A stretch of DNA of 18,893 bases from Verrucomicrobia bacterium 12-59-8 (GTDB lineage: Bacteria > Verrucomicrobiota > Verrucomicrobiae > Verrucomicrobiales > Verrucomicrobiaceae), in the NCBI GenBank assembly GCA_002279765.1, contig NCCR01000068.1, positions 1 through 18,893 on the forward strand, in the 5' to 3' direction. Below are positions 7,156 through 15,736 of this stretch, piece by piece. The position numbers and the translations under genes were made by a program. Position 1 is the first letter of the stretch; every line of letters starts with the position of its first letter. The notes beneath the pieces were generated by a model. That model saw only the letters and a list, made by a program, of their open reading frames with translations. It made no database searches and was not told where the DNA came from.

Positions 7156-7601
7156 GCCGGTGGTGTGTCGCACTTCGCGTTCCAAGTATCAAGGAGGGAA
7201 GCGGCGGGGCGGAGTCTGTTCGGTTTGCCGCAGAGGGGCCAAGGTGCAGAGGCGGCAGAGTCGAAGCTTCCTCCAGCTTTCCGAACGACATGGCGGAGAG
7301 TGTCTCTTCGTAGGGACACAAATATTCCGTCCAAAAAGCATCCATCCTCCCCCGTTAAGTAAGTGCCATTTCTTGACAAATTCCCACCGGGATTTCACGC
7401 CGAAGCATCGCCAGACTTTTGCCCCGCCGACGAGCTGCGGGTGGCCGCTGGTGCTCCATGCTGAAGTTGGGATTGATTGGTGAGCATCTCGAATGAACCT
7501 GCGAGCCATCGGCGTTGATTCAAAAGCCGGACCGCCATGCAGATAGCTCGCTTGATCGCCGGTCGCATACCTAGCACCCGATTCCCATCCACCCCGCTCC
7601 C
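7156..7601. other. Intergenic region between divergent genes
   Basis: About 445 bp between the leftward kinase-like gene and the rightward LolA-like gene. It has no reading frame with convincing coding character. It holds a GTGTC/GACAC hairpin near 7301-7320 and the left copy of the 17-bp inverted motif (listed separately). A TTGACA at 7373-7378 has no matching -10 box 17 bp on. The 200 bp before the LolA-like start are unremarkable. Confidence 0.5.
7354..7370 (-). repeat. Left copy of a 17-bp inverted motif flanking the LolA-like gene
   Basis: Read on the minus strand this is AATGGCACTTACTTAAC. The same word with one transition (AATGGCACTTACTTGAC) occurs in the opposite orientation at 8277-8293, and the only gene between them is the secreted LolA-like protein. 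Fourteen consecutive bases are identical. The chance of such a match at this distance is low, but the class of element is not known from this window alone. Confidence 0.65.
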
Positions 7602-8222
7602 ATGATTCCTCGTTTCCTTTGCCTGCTCGCAGCCCTCTCCGTCACCACCTTCGCCCAGGCCCAAACCGCAGATCCGAAGCCGCTCGTCGAAAAAGCCCTC
7701 ACAGCCGTCGGCGGCAAAGACCGGCTGCTCAAGATTTTCCGCATCAAGGAAATCTTCCACTTTGGCAGCACACCCGAGCCTGCCGAGGGAAAAAAGCGCT
7801 CCACCCGCGAGTCCATCCTCTCCCAGCCCGACAAATGGTGGATCAACAAAAAAGAGCGCGGCGTCGAACCCGCCAAGGACGACGTACGCGCCTGGTCGCT
7901 TGACCTCCTCGTCGATGAAAAGTCCAAGGTCGAAGTCATCCCCGACCTCACCGACGAGGGCAAAAGCTGCTTCGGCCTCCGTGTCAGCGGCAGCGTCACT
8001 CCGGCGATGAATTTTTACTTCGACAAGGAGAGCTCCCTCCTCCACCGCCTCGACTGGCGCGGAGACTTCTATCGCTTCAGCGATTGGAAGGAGCACGACG
8101 GCCTCAGGTACGCCAGCAAGACCATCATCTTCAAAGTGAAAGACGGCAAGCCGTGGTTCTTCCACGAAGTCACCGAGATCGAACGCCTCTCTACCCTGCC
8201 CGAAGGCCTCGCCAAACCATAA
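7602..8222 (+). CDS. Secreted LolA-like / outer-membrane-lipoprotein-sorting-like protein
   Basis: A 206-residue exported protein. It starts with a clear Sec signal peptide (MIPRFLCLLAALSVTTFAQAQ, cleavage likely after an AQA at about residue 20). The mature part begins LVEKALTAVGGKDRL, a form common in proteins with the LolA/LppX half-barrel fold. The later stretch FYFDKESSLLHRLDW...FSDWKEHDGLRYASKTIIF fits the repeating antiparallel strands and the D-x-DGLRYP-like motif typical of that group. Members bind lipids or lipoproteins in the periplasm; no ligand can be deduced here. It stands alone on its strand with no operon partner and is flanked by the inverted 17-bp motifs. Fold assignment is from pattern recall and is moderate in certainty. 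Confidence 0.65.
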   Translation: MIPRFLCLLAALSVTTFAQAQTADPKPLVEKALTAVGGKDRLLKIFRIKEIFHFGSTPEPAEGKKRSTRESILSQPDKWWINKKERGVEPAKDDVRAWSLDLLVDEKSKVEVIPDLTDEGKSCFGLRVSGSVTPAMNFYFDKESSLLHRLDWRGDFYRFSDWKEHDGLRYASKTIIFKVKDGKPWFFHEVTEIERLSTLPEGLAKP

Positions 8223-8253
8223 AGCCGCCTCCGCAAAAAACAGCCCACCCATA

Positions 8254-8271
8254 CTGCCCAAAAGGGGGCAG
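8254..8271 (+). terminator. Weak hairpin downstream of the LolA-like gene
   Basis: A CTGCCC/GGGCAG stem of 6 bp with a 6-nt loop lies 31 bp after the stop codon. No T-run follows. It may act as a terminator or belong to the flanking repeat, whose 17-bp motif starts 6 bp further on. Confidence 0.35.
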
Positions 8272-8276
8272 GGAGG

Positions 8277-8293
8277 AATGGCACTTACTTGAC
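8277..8293 (+). repeat. Right copy of the 17-bp inverted motif
   Basis: AATGGCACTTACTTGAC, the inverted partner of the motif at 7354-7370, located between the LolA-like gene and the end of the first parvulin gene. Sixteen of seventeen positions agree with the left copy. Confidence 0.65.
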
Positions 8294-8411
8294 ACCCTGG
8301 GGCCAGTCCCTCTGCCCGGTGCTGGATGCCATCCTCAAATGGGCCGCAGCCCGCGAGGAATTGCAGCAATAAAGCACGCAGGCTGTGAAGCTTCCGACTG
8401 CGGCACCTACC

Positions 8412-9407
8412 CTAGTCTGCCCCCATCCGCTGAATGTCTGCTGCCGCACGCAGATGGATCATCCGTTCTGCGATCCTCCCCTTGCTCACCTCATCCATGA
8501 GCGACTTGGTCACTTCATTCTTCACGCTTTCAAACGGTTTCGGATCACCCTCCTGACGGTCATCCACACGCACGATGATGAAGGCATCCAGTTGCTCGAT
8601 CACCTCGCTGATCTCTCCCTGTTTCGTAGCTAGGACGACCTCGCTCACCGTGCCGGTGAGATCTGTAGGGTCCAGCCAGTTCCACTCACCCCCACGGGTC
8701 GCATGGCTGTCCGCGCTGCTCTTGCGGGCGATCTCCTCAAAGTCGCCGCCATCGGCCAGCTTCGTGTGCAGGCTGTCCGCCACACTGCGGGCATCAGCGG
8801 TCTTCTTGCTGATCGTCACCGTGTGCAGCTTCACCTTTCCCGGACCACTCCAGCGCCGCAGGTTCTTTTCATAGTGCTCCTGCAGGCTCTCTTCCGTGAC
8901 TTCCACCGTGCCCGCGATTCGTGCGCGCATCACGTTCATGATGAGAATCCGCTCTCGCAGCTCGCGAAACTTCTCCAAGGCCAGTCCGTTTTGCGCCAGG
9001 TCCGCCATGAAGGCCTCGCGGTCCCCCCTGAACCCCATCTGAATGATCTGAGTCAGATCCTGCTCCAAAAATTCCGGCTTCATGACGCCGCCGATTTTGT
9101 AAAACTCATCCGCCAGCAGTTGGCAGTCGATGAGGGTATCGAGCGCATTCAGCTTCACTGCGGCCATTTCATTCGCCAGCTTCGTGGGATCATCCGCGAA
9201 CTGGTACCGGATCCCCTGCGTCTGCGCGTCGGTCACCTGCTTGAGATCCGAGACCAAGATCGGCGCGCCGTTCACCTTGGCCACCATCCGGTCCTGTGTT
9301 GCTTCCTGGGGAGCCTGTGCGCAGGCAGCCCCGCCTCCCGTCAGCGTCATCAGCAGCCACGCACCGCATGCGCGAACTGGCGTTAAATAGGAACTCAGTG
9401 CTTTCAT
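8412..9407 (-). CDS. SurA-like periplasmic parvulin peptidyl-prolyl isomerase (copy 1)
   Basis: A 331-residue exported foldase. The signal segment is near residues 12-31 (CGAWLLMTLTGGGAACAQA). The chaperone-type N-domain follows with VAKVNGAPILVSDL, the usual SurA_N opening, and a helical region to about 200. The parvulin (PPIC) domain then begins at VKLHTVTIS and contains the hallmark order LADGGDFEEIARKSSAD, GGEWNWL and ISEVIEQLDAFIIVRVDD. The protein should bind unfolded outer-membrane or periplasmic clients; whether it isomerises prolines is uncertain, because GGDLG-type active-site wording is altered to GGEWNW. I chose the ATG at 9407 because it places the signal peptide at the N-terminus. 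The neighbouring gene upstream (9566-10567) is a clear paralogue, so the two form a tandem duplication with a 158-bp gap. Confidence 0.82.
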   Translation of the reverse strand: MKALSSYLTPVRACGAWLLMTLTGGGAACAQAPQEATQDRMVAKVNGAPILVSDLKQVTDAQTQGIRYQFADDPTKLANEMAAVKLNALDTLIDCQLLADEFYKIGGVMKPEFLEQDLTQIIQMGFRGDREAFMADLAQNGLALEKFRELRERILIMNVMRARIAGTVEVTEESLQEHYEKNLRRWSGPGKVKLHTVTISKKTADARSVADSLHTKLADGGDFEEIARKSSADSHATRGGEWNWLDPTDLTGTVSEVVLATKQGEISEVIEQLDAFIIVRVDDRQEGDPKPFESVKNEVTKSLMDEVSKGRIAERMIHLRAAADIQRMGAD

Positions 9408-9565
9408 GGAGTGATCAAACAAAGTTGAACCAAGAACCAGGAACAACAAACCGAAAGACGCATGCTTTCGAGTGATCCTATGGCTCCAGCTTCATACCCT
9501 GCCAGGCACCTTTCCTGACTGGCATCTTGGGCCAGCATGTCCTCACTCATTATGTCTCGTTTCTC

Positions 9566-10567
9566 CTACACCGGTCCCATCTTCTGGATGTCTGCCGCCT
9601 CGCGCAGCCGACACAGCCGATTTTCGATTCGCACCCTGGCCAGCTCCTCCATCAGGGACTTTTTCACCTCCTCCTTCACGCTTTCAAACGACTTCGGGTC
9701 AGCCTCCTGGATGTCATCCACACGCAAGATAAGGTAGGTGCCCTGCTGTTCCAGCACCTCGCTGATCTCCCCCTTTTTCATCTTCTCCATGACCTTGCCC
9801 ACCTTGTCGTTGATGTCCGAAAGGTGCGTCCACGGCCAGGCACCACCATCATCCGCACGGCTGTCTTTGCTGTTCTCACGGGCGACCTCCGCAAAGTCTC
9901 CCCCGCTGAGCAGTCGCGTGTGCAGGCTCTCCGCCAGAGTGTGGTCATTGGCGGTCTTGTTGAAAATCGTCAGCGTGTGAAACTTCACCAGCTCCGAGGC
10001 ATGCCAGCGCTTCAGGTTCTTCTCGTAGTGCTCCTTCACCATGGCGTCTGTCACTTCCACATTGTTTGCAATCCGGGCACGCACCGCACTGGCAATGACC
10101 ATACGCTCTCTCAGCTCGCGAAACTTGTCATAAGTCATGCCGATGGCGTTGAGTTCCGCGATCAAAGCCGCACGATCTCCCTTGAACGATTCCTGAGTGG
10201 CCAGCTTCACATCTTCATCAATGTCCTCCTGCTGGATCATGCCGCCGAGCCGGAAGAATTCATCCTCCATCAGTTGGAAGTCGATGAGGCCATTGAGCGC
10301 ATTGTTCTTCACCTCTGACAGCTCCTTCTTCAACCGAGCCGGATCATTGGCCAACTGCACCCGCAGCATCCGCACCTGCGCACTGATCATCGCATCAAGG
10401 TCAGAGCCATAAATCGGCATCCCGTTCACCTTGGCCACCACCCGATCCTTCGGAGGCTCCTTGGCCGTGTCCGCACTCTCCCCGCGTACCGCCAGAGTCA
10501 TTAGCAGCCACACCGCAGCCATACCTCCCGTGCGCACGCAGCCTGCCAGCCCCACCGGGCACTTCAT
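9566..10567 (-). CDS. SurA-like periplasmic parvulin peptidyl-prolyl isomerase (copy 2)
   Basis: A 333-residue paralogue of the gene at 8412-9407, with the same domain order: signal segment (GGMAAVWLLMTLAVRGESA, near 14-32), N-domain opening VVAKVNGMPIYGSDLDAM, a long helical region, and the parvulin domain (VKFHTLTIF, LLSGGDFAEVARENSKD, GGAWPWTHL, ISEVLEQQGTYLILRVDD). Both copies end in almost the same tail (LREAADIQKMG against LRAAADIQRMG). The coding DNA for the VDD...FESVK segment is very similar between copies, which suggests a fairly recent duplication or gene conversion. The ATG at 10567 is preferred; the open frame continues upstream to 10654 but would bury the signal peptide. It is the first gene of the pair in transcription order. 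Confidence 0.82.
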   Translation of the reverse strand: MKCPVGLAGCVRTGGMAAVWLLMTLAVRGESADTAKEPPKDRVVAKVNGMPIYGSDLDAMISAQVRMLRVQLANDPARLKKELSEVKNNALNGLIDFQLMEDEFFRLGGMIQQEDIDEDVKLATQESFKGDRAALIAELNAIGMTYDKFRELRERMVIASAVRARIANNVEVTDAMVKEHYEKNLKRWHASELVKFHTLTIFNKTANDHTLAESLHTRLLSGGDFAEVARENSKDSRADDGGAWPWTHLSDINDKVGKVMEKMKKGEISEVLEQQGTYLILRVDDIQEADPKSFESVKEEVKKSLMEELARVRIENRLCRLREAADIQKMGPV

Positions 10568-10916
10568 CCGCCACCAGCGGCCGCCCCGCAAAGATTCCTC
10601 AGACAGACAAAGATCCAGGATAGTGGTCAGGCTCATGTACAACGGATACCACACGCTGTTTTTCCGTCGAGCGGCACTCGATAGGTCTTAGTCCTAGCAC
10701 CACGCTCAAGTACACGCTCAGTCAGCTGCTGCCGGCTGCACCATCTGCACAGGGATGACGATGCCGCCATTCATCGCGTGATGCTCACGTCAGCAGCAAA
10801 AAAGTTGCCATGCATTCAGTGGGCTTATCAGGCCACACCCTTCTGATTTACAGAAGGTTAAAGGCGTTTTCGTGCTGACGCGATTGGGGGCGTGAGCACG
10901 CTCTTCCCGCCTCTAC
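10568..10916. other. Intergenic region between the parvulin pair and glgM
   Basis: About 350 bp with no supported gene. It should contain the promoter of the parvulin pair (right of 10567) and the transcript end of the glgM gene. A CCTTCTG/CAGAAGG hairpin with a 5-nt loop (10839-10857) sits 60 bp past the glgM stop. It is the best terminator candidate, although no T-run follows on the minus strand. Confidence 0.45.
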
Positions 10917-12119
10917 CTACACAGAGAGGGTTTTGTAGAGGGCGAGGGTTTTGCGGGCGACGCTCTTCCAACTGAAGTGGTCTTCGGCGCGCTGGCGGCC
11001 GGCCTGGGCCATGCGGTTGCGGAGGGTGGGGTCGGCCATGAGCTTGTTGATGCCAGCGGCGAGGCCGCGGGCGAATTTCTCGGGGTGCAGGGCTTCGAAG
11101 GGGCTTTCGGTCTGCTGCTCCAGGGGGACGAGGATGCCGGTCTCGCCATCGACGACGACTTCTTTGATGCCGCCGACGGCGCTGGCGACGACGGCGGTCT
11201 CGCAGGCCATGGCTTCGAGGTTGATGATGCCGAAGGGTTCGTAAATGGAGGGGCAGCAGAAGACGTCGGCATGGGAGTACATGACGATCTTTTCCTGGAG
11301 GGGGAGCATGGACTGCACCCAGACGATGCCGGGGCGGATGGCGCTGGCCTCGGCGACGGCGGCTTCCATTTCTTCTTTGATTTCGATGGTGTCAGGCGCG
11401 CCGGCGCAGAGGACGACCTGGAAGCCGGGATCGAGATGCTGGATGGCGCGGACGAGGTGGACGATGCCTTTCTGCCGGGCGATGCGGCCGACGAAGAGGA
11501 CGTAGGGTTTGTCGGGATCGACGCCGTACTTGCGGAGGACGTCGGGGGCTTCGGTGCGGCGGTATTCGGCGAGGTCGATGCCGTTGTAGATGACGTGGAT
11601 CTTGTGGGGATCGACATCGAAGTGCTGAAGGATGTCGGCCTTGGTGCCTTCGGAGACGGCGATGATGGCATCGGCCATTTTGAGGGCGGTGTTTTCGAGC
11701 CAGACGGTGAAGTCGTAGCCGTGGCCGAGCTGCTCGCGCTTCCAGGGGCGGAGGGGCTCCAGGGAGTGGACGGTGAGGACCATGGGGACGCCGTAGTTGA
11801 GCTTGGCGAGGATGCCGCCAAAGTGGGCGTACCAGGTGTGGAGGTGGACGAGGCTGGCGTCGATGCCGTGGGTGTTGAAGTCGAGGCAGCGCTGGAGGGC
11901 GCCGAAGACGGATTTGAGATTGAGGGGGCTGTCCCAACCGGTGGTGTCGAGGCCAAAGCCCTCGACGTGGAGATTGCCCTCATGGCTGGCCTGGTCGCCA
12001 AAGCAGCGGACGTCGATCTCCATGAGCTTGGCGAGTTCGCGGGTGAGGTACTCGACGTGGACGCCAGCGCCGCCGTAGATGTTGGGGGGATATTCGTTGG
12101 TGAGGAAGAGGGCTTTCAT
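10917..12119 (-). CDS. Glycogen synthase, corynebacterial GlgA/GlgM type (GT4)
   Basis: A 400-residue retaining GT-B glycosyltransferase. The N-terminus FLTNEYPPNIYGGAGVHVEY (5-24) is the sugar-nucleotide loop in the form typical of the actinobacterial GlgA/GlgM subfamily. That subfamily uses ADP-glucose to make alpha-maltose-1-phosphate (GlgM) or to extend alpha-1,4-glucan. The C-terminal domain shows VLFVGRIARQKGIVHLV, with the Arg and Lys that contact the diphosphate, and the E-x7-E motif EPFGIINLE (E294, E302). The length (about 400) fits this short subfamily rather than the longer classical GT5 GlgA (about 480). No glgB, glgC, glgE or treS is inside the window, so GlgM and GlgA functions cannot be separated here. 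The gene lies 55 bp downstream of the membrane coiled-coil gene on the same strand and may share its transcript. Confidence 0.85.
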   Translation of the reverse strand: MKALFLTNEYPPNIYGGAGVHVEYLTRELAKLMEIDVRCFGDQASHEGNLHVEGFGLDTTGWDSPLNLKSVFGALQRCLDFNTHGIDASLVHLHTWYAHFGGILAKLNYGVPMVLTVHSLEPLRPWKREQLGHGYDFTVWLENTALKMADAIIAVSEGTKADILQHFDVDPHKIHVIYNGIDLAEYRRTEAPDVLRKYGVDPDKPYVLFVGRIARQKGIVHLVRAIQHLDPGFQVVLCAGAPDTIEIKEEMEAAVAEASAIRPGIVWVQSMLPLQEKIVMYSHADVFCCPSIYEPFGIINLEAMACETAVVASAVGGIKEVVVDGETGILVPLEQQTESPFEALHPEKFARGLAAGINKLMADPTLRNRMAQAGRQRAEDHFSWKSVARKTLALYKTLSV

Positions 12120-12174
12120 GGGCGTGCGGGTGGGGCAAGAGGTCTGCGGTCAAGAGGCCTGGGCGGGCGCAGGG

Positions 12175-13272
12175 TCATTTCTCCTGCGATTTGAACCATT
12201 CCTCGATAGCGGGAATGTCGAAGATGCGGAAGCGTTTTTTGATGCGCTGCTCAAGGGCGAGCTGGGCGTGCTTGGCGACGTCGAGGGAGGGGTCCTCTTT
12301 GATGGACTTGATGAGCTGGGCGTTGGTCTCTGGCAGCGTGCTGCCGAGGAGGAGGAAGCAGACGCGGACGCGGACTTCCCAGGGTTGCTGGTAGTCGGCC
12401 AGGAGCTTGAGGAGGGCCTCGGGGGGCACGTCGGCGTCGTCGCGGATGCTGCTGTCTTTGAAGAGTTCAGCGACGGGTAGGTGGTAGCCTGGCTCTTCAC
12501 GCTGGAGGATCTGGACGGCGCGGACGGCGCGCATGAACTCGGCCTGCGCGGCGTCGTGGAGGTGGGGGAGCTGCGGATCGCGCATGTACTCGACGAGGAC
12601 TTCCAGCGGGCGGCGATTGCCGGTGGCGATGGCTTCATCGGCGTATTGCGTGAGGCGGTTGCGCTCCTTGAGAATGATGAACTCCTGCTGAGTGGGGGAG
12701 ATTTCGGGTTTGACGTCGGCCATGCGCGGGATGCCGGGCTGGCCGACCACGGGGGACACGGGCGGGGGGACGAGCTGTGGATTTTTCAGCGTGGTGGAGA
12801 TGCTTTCGAGGGATTCGCGGGTGTTTTGCTGGATGAGCAACTGCTCGCGGCGCATGACATCGACCTGCTTCTGGAGCGCGGTGATCTGTTCGGCCGATTT
12901 GGCGAGTTCTTCCTTGAGGGCAGCCTCAGCGGAGGCGGAGGTGCCAGGCACCGCTGCGGGGGCTGCCGCGCCGGAAAGCCGGGGTTCGATGTGGTTGAAG
13001 TAAAAGGACCTGCCGACCATGAGGAGAATCAGGCCGATGAGGATGGAGGTGCTCAGGGAGATGACCAGATGCCGGTAGGTGAGGTGGGAGCGCCGCAGGT
13101 TCGACGGTGTGGTGGAAGGGGCCAGGGGATTGTCCTTTTGTGTGCCAGATGGGGGGGCCATGGCGGCGGCGTCAGCGGCGGCCTGGCTGCACCGGGCAAA
13201 GAGCAGGGCGTTCTCCGCTTCGTTGTCGTCGTCGAGGGCCGGGGGTGAGGTGGGAGGAAGCGTTTTGGACAT
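12175..13272 (-). CDS. Membrane-anchored coiled-coil protein of unknown function
   Basis: I recognise no family for this 365-residue protein. The first 68 residues are Pro/Ser/Ala-rich and probably disordered and cytoplasmic. A single transmembrane segment follows at about 69-89 (VISLSTSILIGLILLMVG), then an Ala/Pro linker and a probable coiled coil at about 114-163 (AEAALKEELAKSAEQITALQKQ region). After a second proline-rich linker (PPPVSPVVGQPGIP), the last 170 residues are alpha-helical with HEAT-like spacing (LEVLVEYMRDPQLPHLHDAAQ; VPPEALLKLLADYQQPWEVRVRVCFLLLG). That layout suggests a type II membrane protein with a periplasmic scaffold. The start is the ATG at 13272; an in-frame TTG lies 6 bp upstream. 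It diverges from the exosortase gene over an 83-bp spacer and precedes glgM. Confidence 0.7.
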   Translation of the reverse strand: MSKTLPPTSPPALDDDNEAENALLFARCSQAAADAAAMAPPSGTQKDNPLAPSTTPSNLRRSHLTYRHLVISLSTSILIGLILLMVGRSFYFNHIEPRLSGAAAPAAVPGTSASAEAALKEELAKSAEQITALQKQVDVMRREQLLIQQNTRESLESISTTLKNPQLVPPPVSPVVGQPGIPRMADVKPEISPTQQEFIILKERNRLTQYADEAIATGNRRPLEVLVEYMRDPQLPHLHDAAQAEFMRAVRAVQILQREEPGYHLPVAELFKDSSIRDDADVPPEALLKLLADYQQPWEVRVRVCFLLLGSTLPETNAQLIKSIKEDPSLDVAKHAQLALEQRIKKRFRIFDIPAIEEWFKSQEK

Positions 13273-13355
13273 GAACAAGATGCGTCAGTGACGTTACGCG
13301 ATGAGGGTTGCCAGAATCAACAAACAAGGCCAGCCTTGGTCCGTCAACCCTAGTC

Positions 13356-15179
13356 ATGTCAATAGAATCCACCCGGACTTCCAATGTGTCCACCCTCACT
13401 CCTACGACCACGCCCTTCTACGAGCAGCCGGAAATACTGCGGCGGGTGGCACTGTGGGGCCTGCCTGCGGTACTGGTGCTGCTGTTTCTCGTCTGGCCGT
13501 ACCAGCAGTGGGACTATGACCGGCGGGAGAGCATCCTGATCGGCTGGGGCCGGTGGGTGAGCAAGCAGTCGGACTGGCAGTTCTGCCTGCTGGTGCCGTG
13601 GCTGGTGGGCTGGCTGGTGTGGCTGCGGCGCGATGAGCTGTGCCGTCTGCCGTGGCAGGGCACCTGGAAGGGACTGCCGGTGCTGGGTCTGGGGCTGTTC
13701 TTCTTCTGGGTGGGCTACAAGGCGAATACAGGCTACCCGGGCTTTCTGGCGGTGCAGTGCGTGCTGGCGGGCTTCATCCTGCTGGTGGCGGGCATGGCCT
13801 GGATGCGAGTGCTGTTTTTTGCGTGGCTGTTTCTGCTGTTTACCTGGCCGATGCAGCCGCTGGAGGATTCCGTGGCCTCCCCCCTGCGCCCGCAGACGGC
13901 GGCGATGGCGGCGGCGATGTTGAACGTGCTGGGGGTGCCGGCGGTGAATGAGGGCTCGGCGCTGCAGTCTGCGCCGGATGCGGCACGGGGGCTGCAGATT
14001 GGCGATACCTTCAGCCTGGATGTGGATGCAAAGTGCAGCGGGATCAATTCCCTCTTTGCGCTGATGATGATCTCGGCGCTGCTGGGCTACCTGGCGCTGA
14101 AGCGGCCGCGCTCAAGGCTCATCCTGTTTGTGTGCGCGGTGCCGCTGGCGGTGGCGGGGAATGTGGTGCGGCTGCTGCTGCTGGTGGCGGGGACGATGCA
14201 GTTTGGCTCTGATTTTGCGGTGGGCAGGCACATTGGCGACCACCAGGAGATGTCGATGTACCACACGTTTGCGGGCTTTGCGGTGTTTGGCATCGCGCTG
14301 GCGGGGATGTTTGCGCTGTGCTGGTTGTTTGAAGGCCGGGAGATGAAGGCGAATCTGAAGCGGCATGGCCGGACGCCGAGGGCGGGAGATGAGGCCTGCG
14401 CCATCCCGGAGCCGCGCCGTACGCTGGCGCGGCTGCTGGCGGCGCTGGGGCTGCCGCTGGTGGTGCTGGGGATCTGCGCATGCACGGACATCAGCTTTCA
14501 CGTGGCCGCACCGGGGGTGAAAATGCGGCAGGATGACTTACGGCTGCCCTACCTGCCGCTGTCTCTGGGCGACTACCAGGGGCGTGAGTTTGACATGACT
14601 GCTGCGGAGAAGAACCTGCTGGATGAGGGCGTGAAACTGTCGCGCAACATCTATGCGTCCGCATTGGGCAGGCAGATCATGGCCACGGTGATCCTGAGCG
14701 GCTTTGAGAAGCGCAGTCTGCACCGCCCGGAGGTGTGCCTGCCGAACCAGGGCTGGACAGTGACGGACCGCACGCCGATCCCGCTGCACCTGGAGGACGG
14801 GCGCGAGATCACGATCATGATGATGCGCATCTTCCGCGACGTGGAGCCCCAGCCCGGCGTGAAGCTCCGCACGCGGGCGATCAACTTCTACTGGTACATC
14901 GGCTCCGACGGCACCACCTGTGAGGACCACTATGAGCACGTCTTTCTCTCGTACTACGATGCCGTGTTCCGCAACATCCAGCACCGCTGGGCGATGGCGT
15001 CCATCTACGTGCCGCTGCCAGAGCAGCGCTTGGGCGATGAGGACCCCCTGCAGGAACTGGGTGCGATAGAGGATGCCCGCGACTTTCTGGGGCGTCTGGC
15101 ACCGACTTTCATGCTGACGAAGGAAGAATGGCTGAAGAGGGCGAAGGATGCTGAGGCGGTGGTTAGGCCGACCGAATAG
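13356..15179 (+). CDS. Exosortase with fused EpsI domain
   Basis: A 607-residue polytopic inner-membrane transpeptidase-like protein. Exosortases recognise C-terminal PEP-CTERM-type tripartite signals and are thought to cleave and attach or release surface and polymer-associated proteins. The three family catalytic residues are visible: C227 in KCSGINSL, R272 in AGNVVRL and H303 in YHTFAGF, each in or near a transmembrane segment. About eight hydrophobic segments span residues 25-330. After a basic loop and another hydrophobic segment near 370-385, the C-terminal 220 residues form an EpsI-like periplasmic domain ([36 protein letters not shown]). EpsI is usually a separate gene or a fusion in this family. 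The ATG at 13356 is chosen; an in-frame TTG at 13308 would add 16 residues. No target protein or polysaccharide cluster is in the window. Confidence 0.9.
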   Translation: MSIESTRTSNVSTLTPTTTPFYEQPEILRRVALWGLPAVLVLLFLVWPYQQWDYDRRESILIGWGRWVSKQSDWQFCLLVPWLVGWLVWLRRDELCRLPWQGTWKGLPVLGLGLFFFWVGYKANTGYPGFLAVQCVLAGFILLVAGMAWMRVLFFAWLFLLFTWPMQPLEDSVASPLRPQTAAMAAAMLNVLGVPAVNEGSALQSAPDAARGLQIGDTFSLDVDAKCSGINSLFALMMISALLGYLALKRPRSRLILFVCAVPLAVAGNVVRLLLLVAGTMQFGSDFAVGRHIGDHQEMSMYHTFAGFAVFGIALAGMFALCWLFEGREMKANLKRHGRTPRAGDEACAIPEPRRTLARLLAALGLPLVVLGICACTDISFHVAAPGVKMRQDDLRLPYLPLSLGDYQGREFDMTAAEKNLLDEGVKLSRNIYASALGRQIMATVILSGFEKRSLHRPEVCLPNQGWTVTDRTPIPLHLEDGREITIMMMRIFRDVEPQPGVKLRTRAINFYWYIGSDGTTCEDHYEHVFLSYYDAVFRNIQHRWAMASIYVPLPEQRLGDEDPLQELGAIEDARDFLGRLAPTFMLTKEEWLKRAKDAEAVVRPTE

Positions 15180-15250
15180 GTCGTGGAGGGCCTATATGAT
15201 GAGGGGGCTTGAGGGATCAGGATGATCTCTCCTGCCTGGCAGCTCCTGCG

Positions 15251-15730
15251 CTACCTGCTCAAATCTTCCTGCGTCAGCACTTTGAACCCGGAGCTGGAGA
15301 GCACCTCGGCACCGACCTCTGGGGAGTCGAGGTGCAGAACGAAGACGGGGTTTTGGGCCGGGCGCACGAAGAGGGCGTAGGTGAAGTCGATGTTGATCTC
15401 GGCGGAGAGCAGGGCGGAGAGGGCGTGGACGAGGGAGTGATCCGTCTCCCGCAGTTCGACGACGGTGACGGGAAAGACCACGTGGGGGATGCCTTTTTCT
15501 ATGAAGAGCATCTCGGTGGTTTCGGGATCGCTGGGGATGAGGCGTACGAGGGCCAGTTCGGTGGTGTCCTGGAGGGAGAGGCCCAGGACTTCGATGCGGT
15601 GCTCGGTGAGCAGCTTGACCAGGGACATGAGCGCTCCAACGCGGTTGTGCAGGAAGACGGACAACTGCCGCACCGGGGTGCCTGCCGGTGTGGTGGTCTC
15701 GGATTGTGACTTGGGCTTGGAGGTGGTCAT
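15251..15730 (-). CDS. Small regulatory protein with two ACT domains
   Basis: A 159-residue soluble protein. After a short polar tail, the first ACT-type unit starts at VRQLSVFLHNRVGALMSLVKLLTEH (20-44), with the N-R-V/P-G-A turn typical of ligand-binding ACT domains. The second unit covers roughly 90-159 (HVVFPVTVVELRETDHSLVHALSALLSAEINIDFTYALF). Such stand-alone double-ACT proteins bind amino acids and are usually thought to be sensors, but no partner enzyme is known for this type. The last gene of the PBP2 operon, it starts only 6 bp after the DUF6941-like stop. The start is the ATG at 15730. Confidence 0.8.
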   Translation of the reverse strand: MTTSKPKSQSETTTPAGTPVRQLSVFLHNRVGALMSLVKLLTEHRIEVLGLSLQDTTELALVRLIPSDPETTEMLFIEKGIPHVVFPVTVVELRETDHSLVHALSALLSAEINIDFTYALFVRPAQNPVFVLHLDSPEVGAEVLSSSGFKVLTQEDLSR

Positions 15731-15736
15731 GGGCGG

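Noticed and set aside
6133..7362. 409-codon open frame on the plus strand
   Set aside because: Antisense to the kinase-like gene; its Val/Ala/Glu/Leu-biased composition is typical of a shadow frame.
7373..7401. Consensus -35 box TTGACA
   Set aside because: No -10-like hexamer at 16-18 bp spacing, and it overlaps a small imperfect palindrome; likely chance or part of the repeat region.
7395..8369. 324-codon open frame on the minus strand
   Set aside because: It overlaps the signal-peptide-bearing LolA-like gene almost entirely and shows acidic shadow-frame composition.
10977..12194. 405-codon open frame on the plus strand
   Set aside because: Antisense shadow of the glycogen synthase gene, with repetitive Gly/Asp/Val composition.
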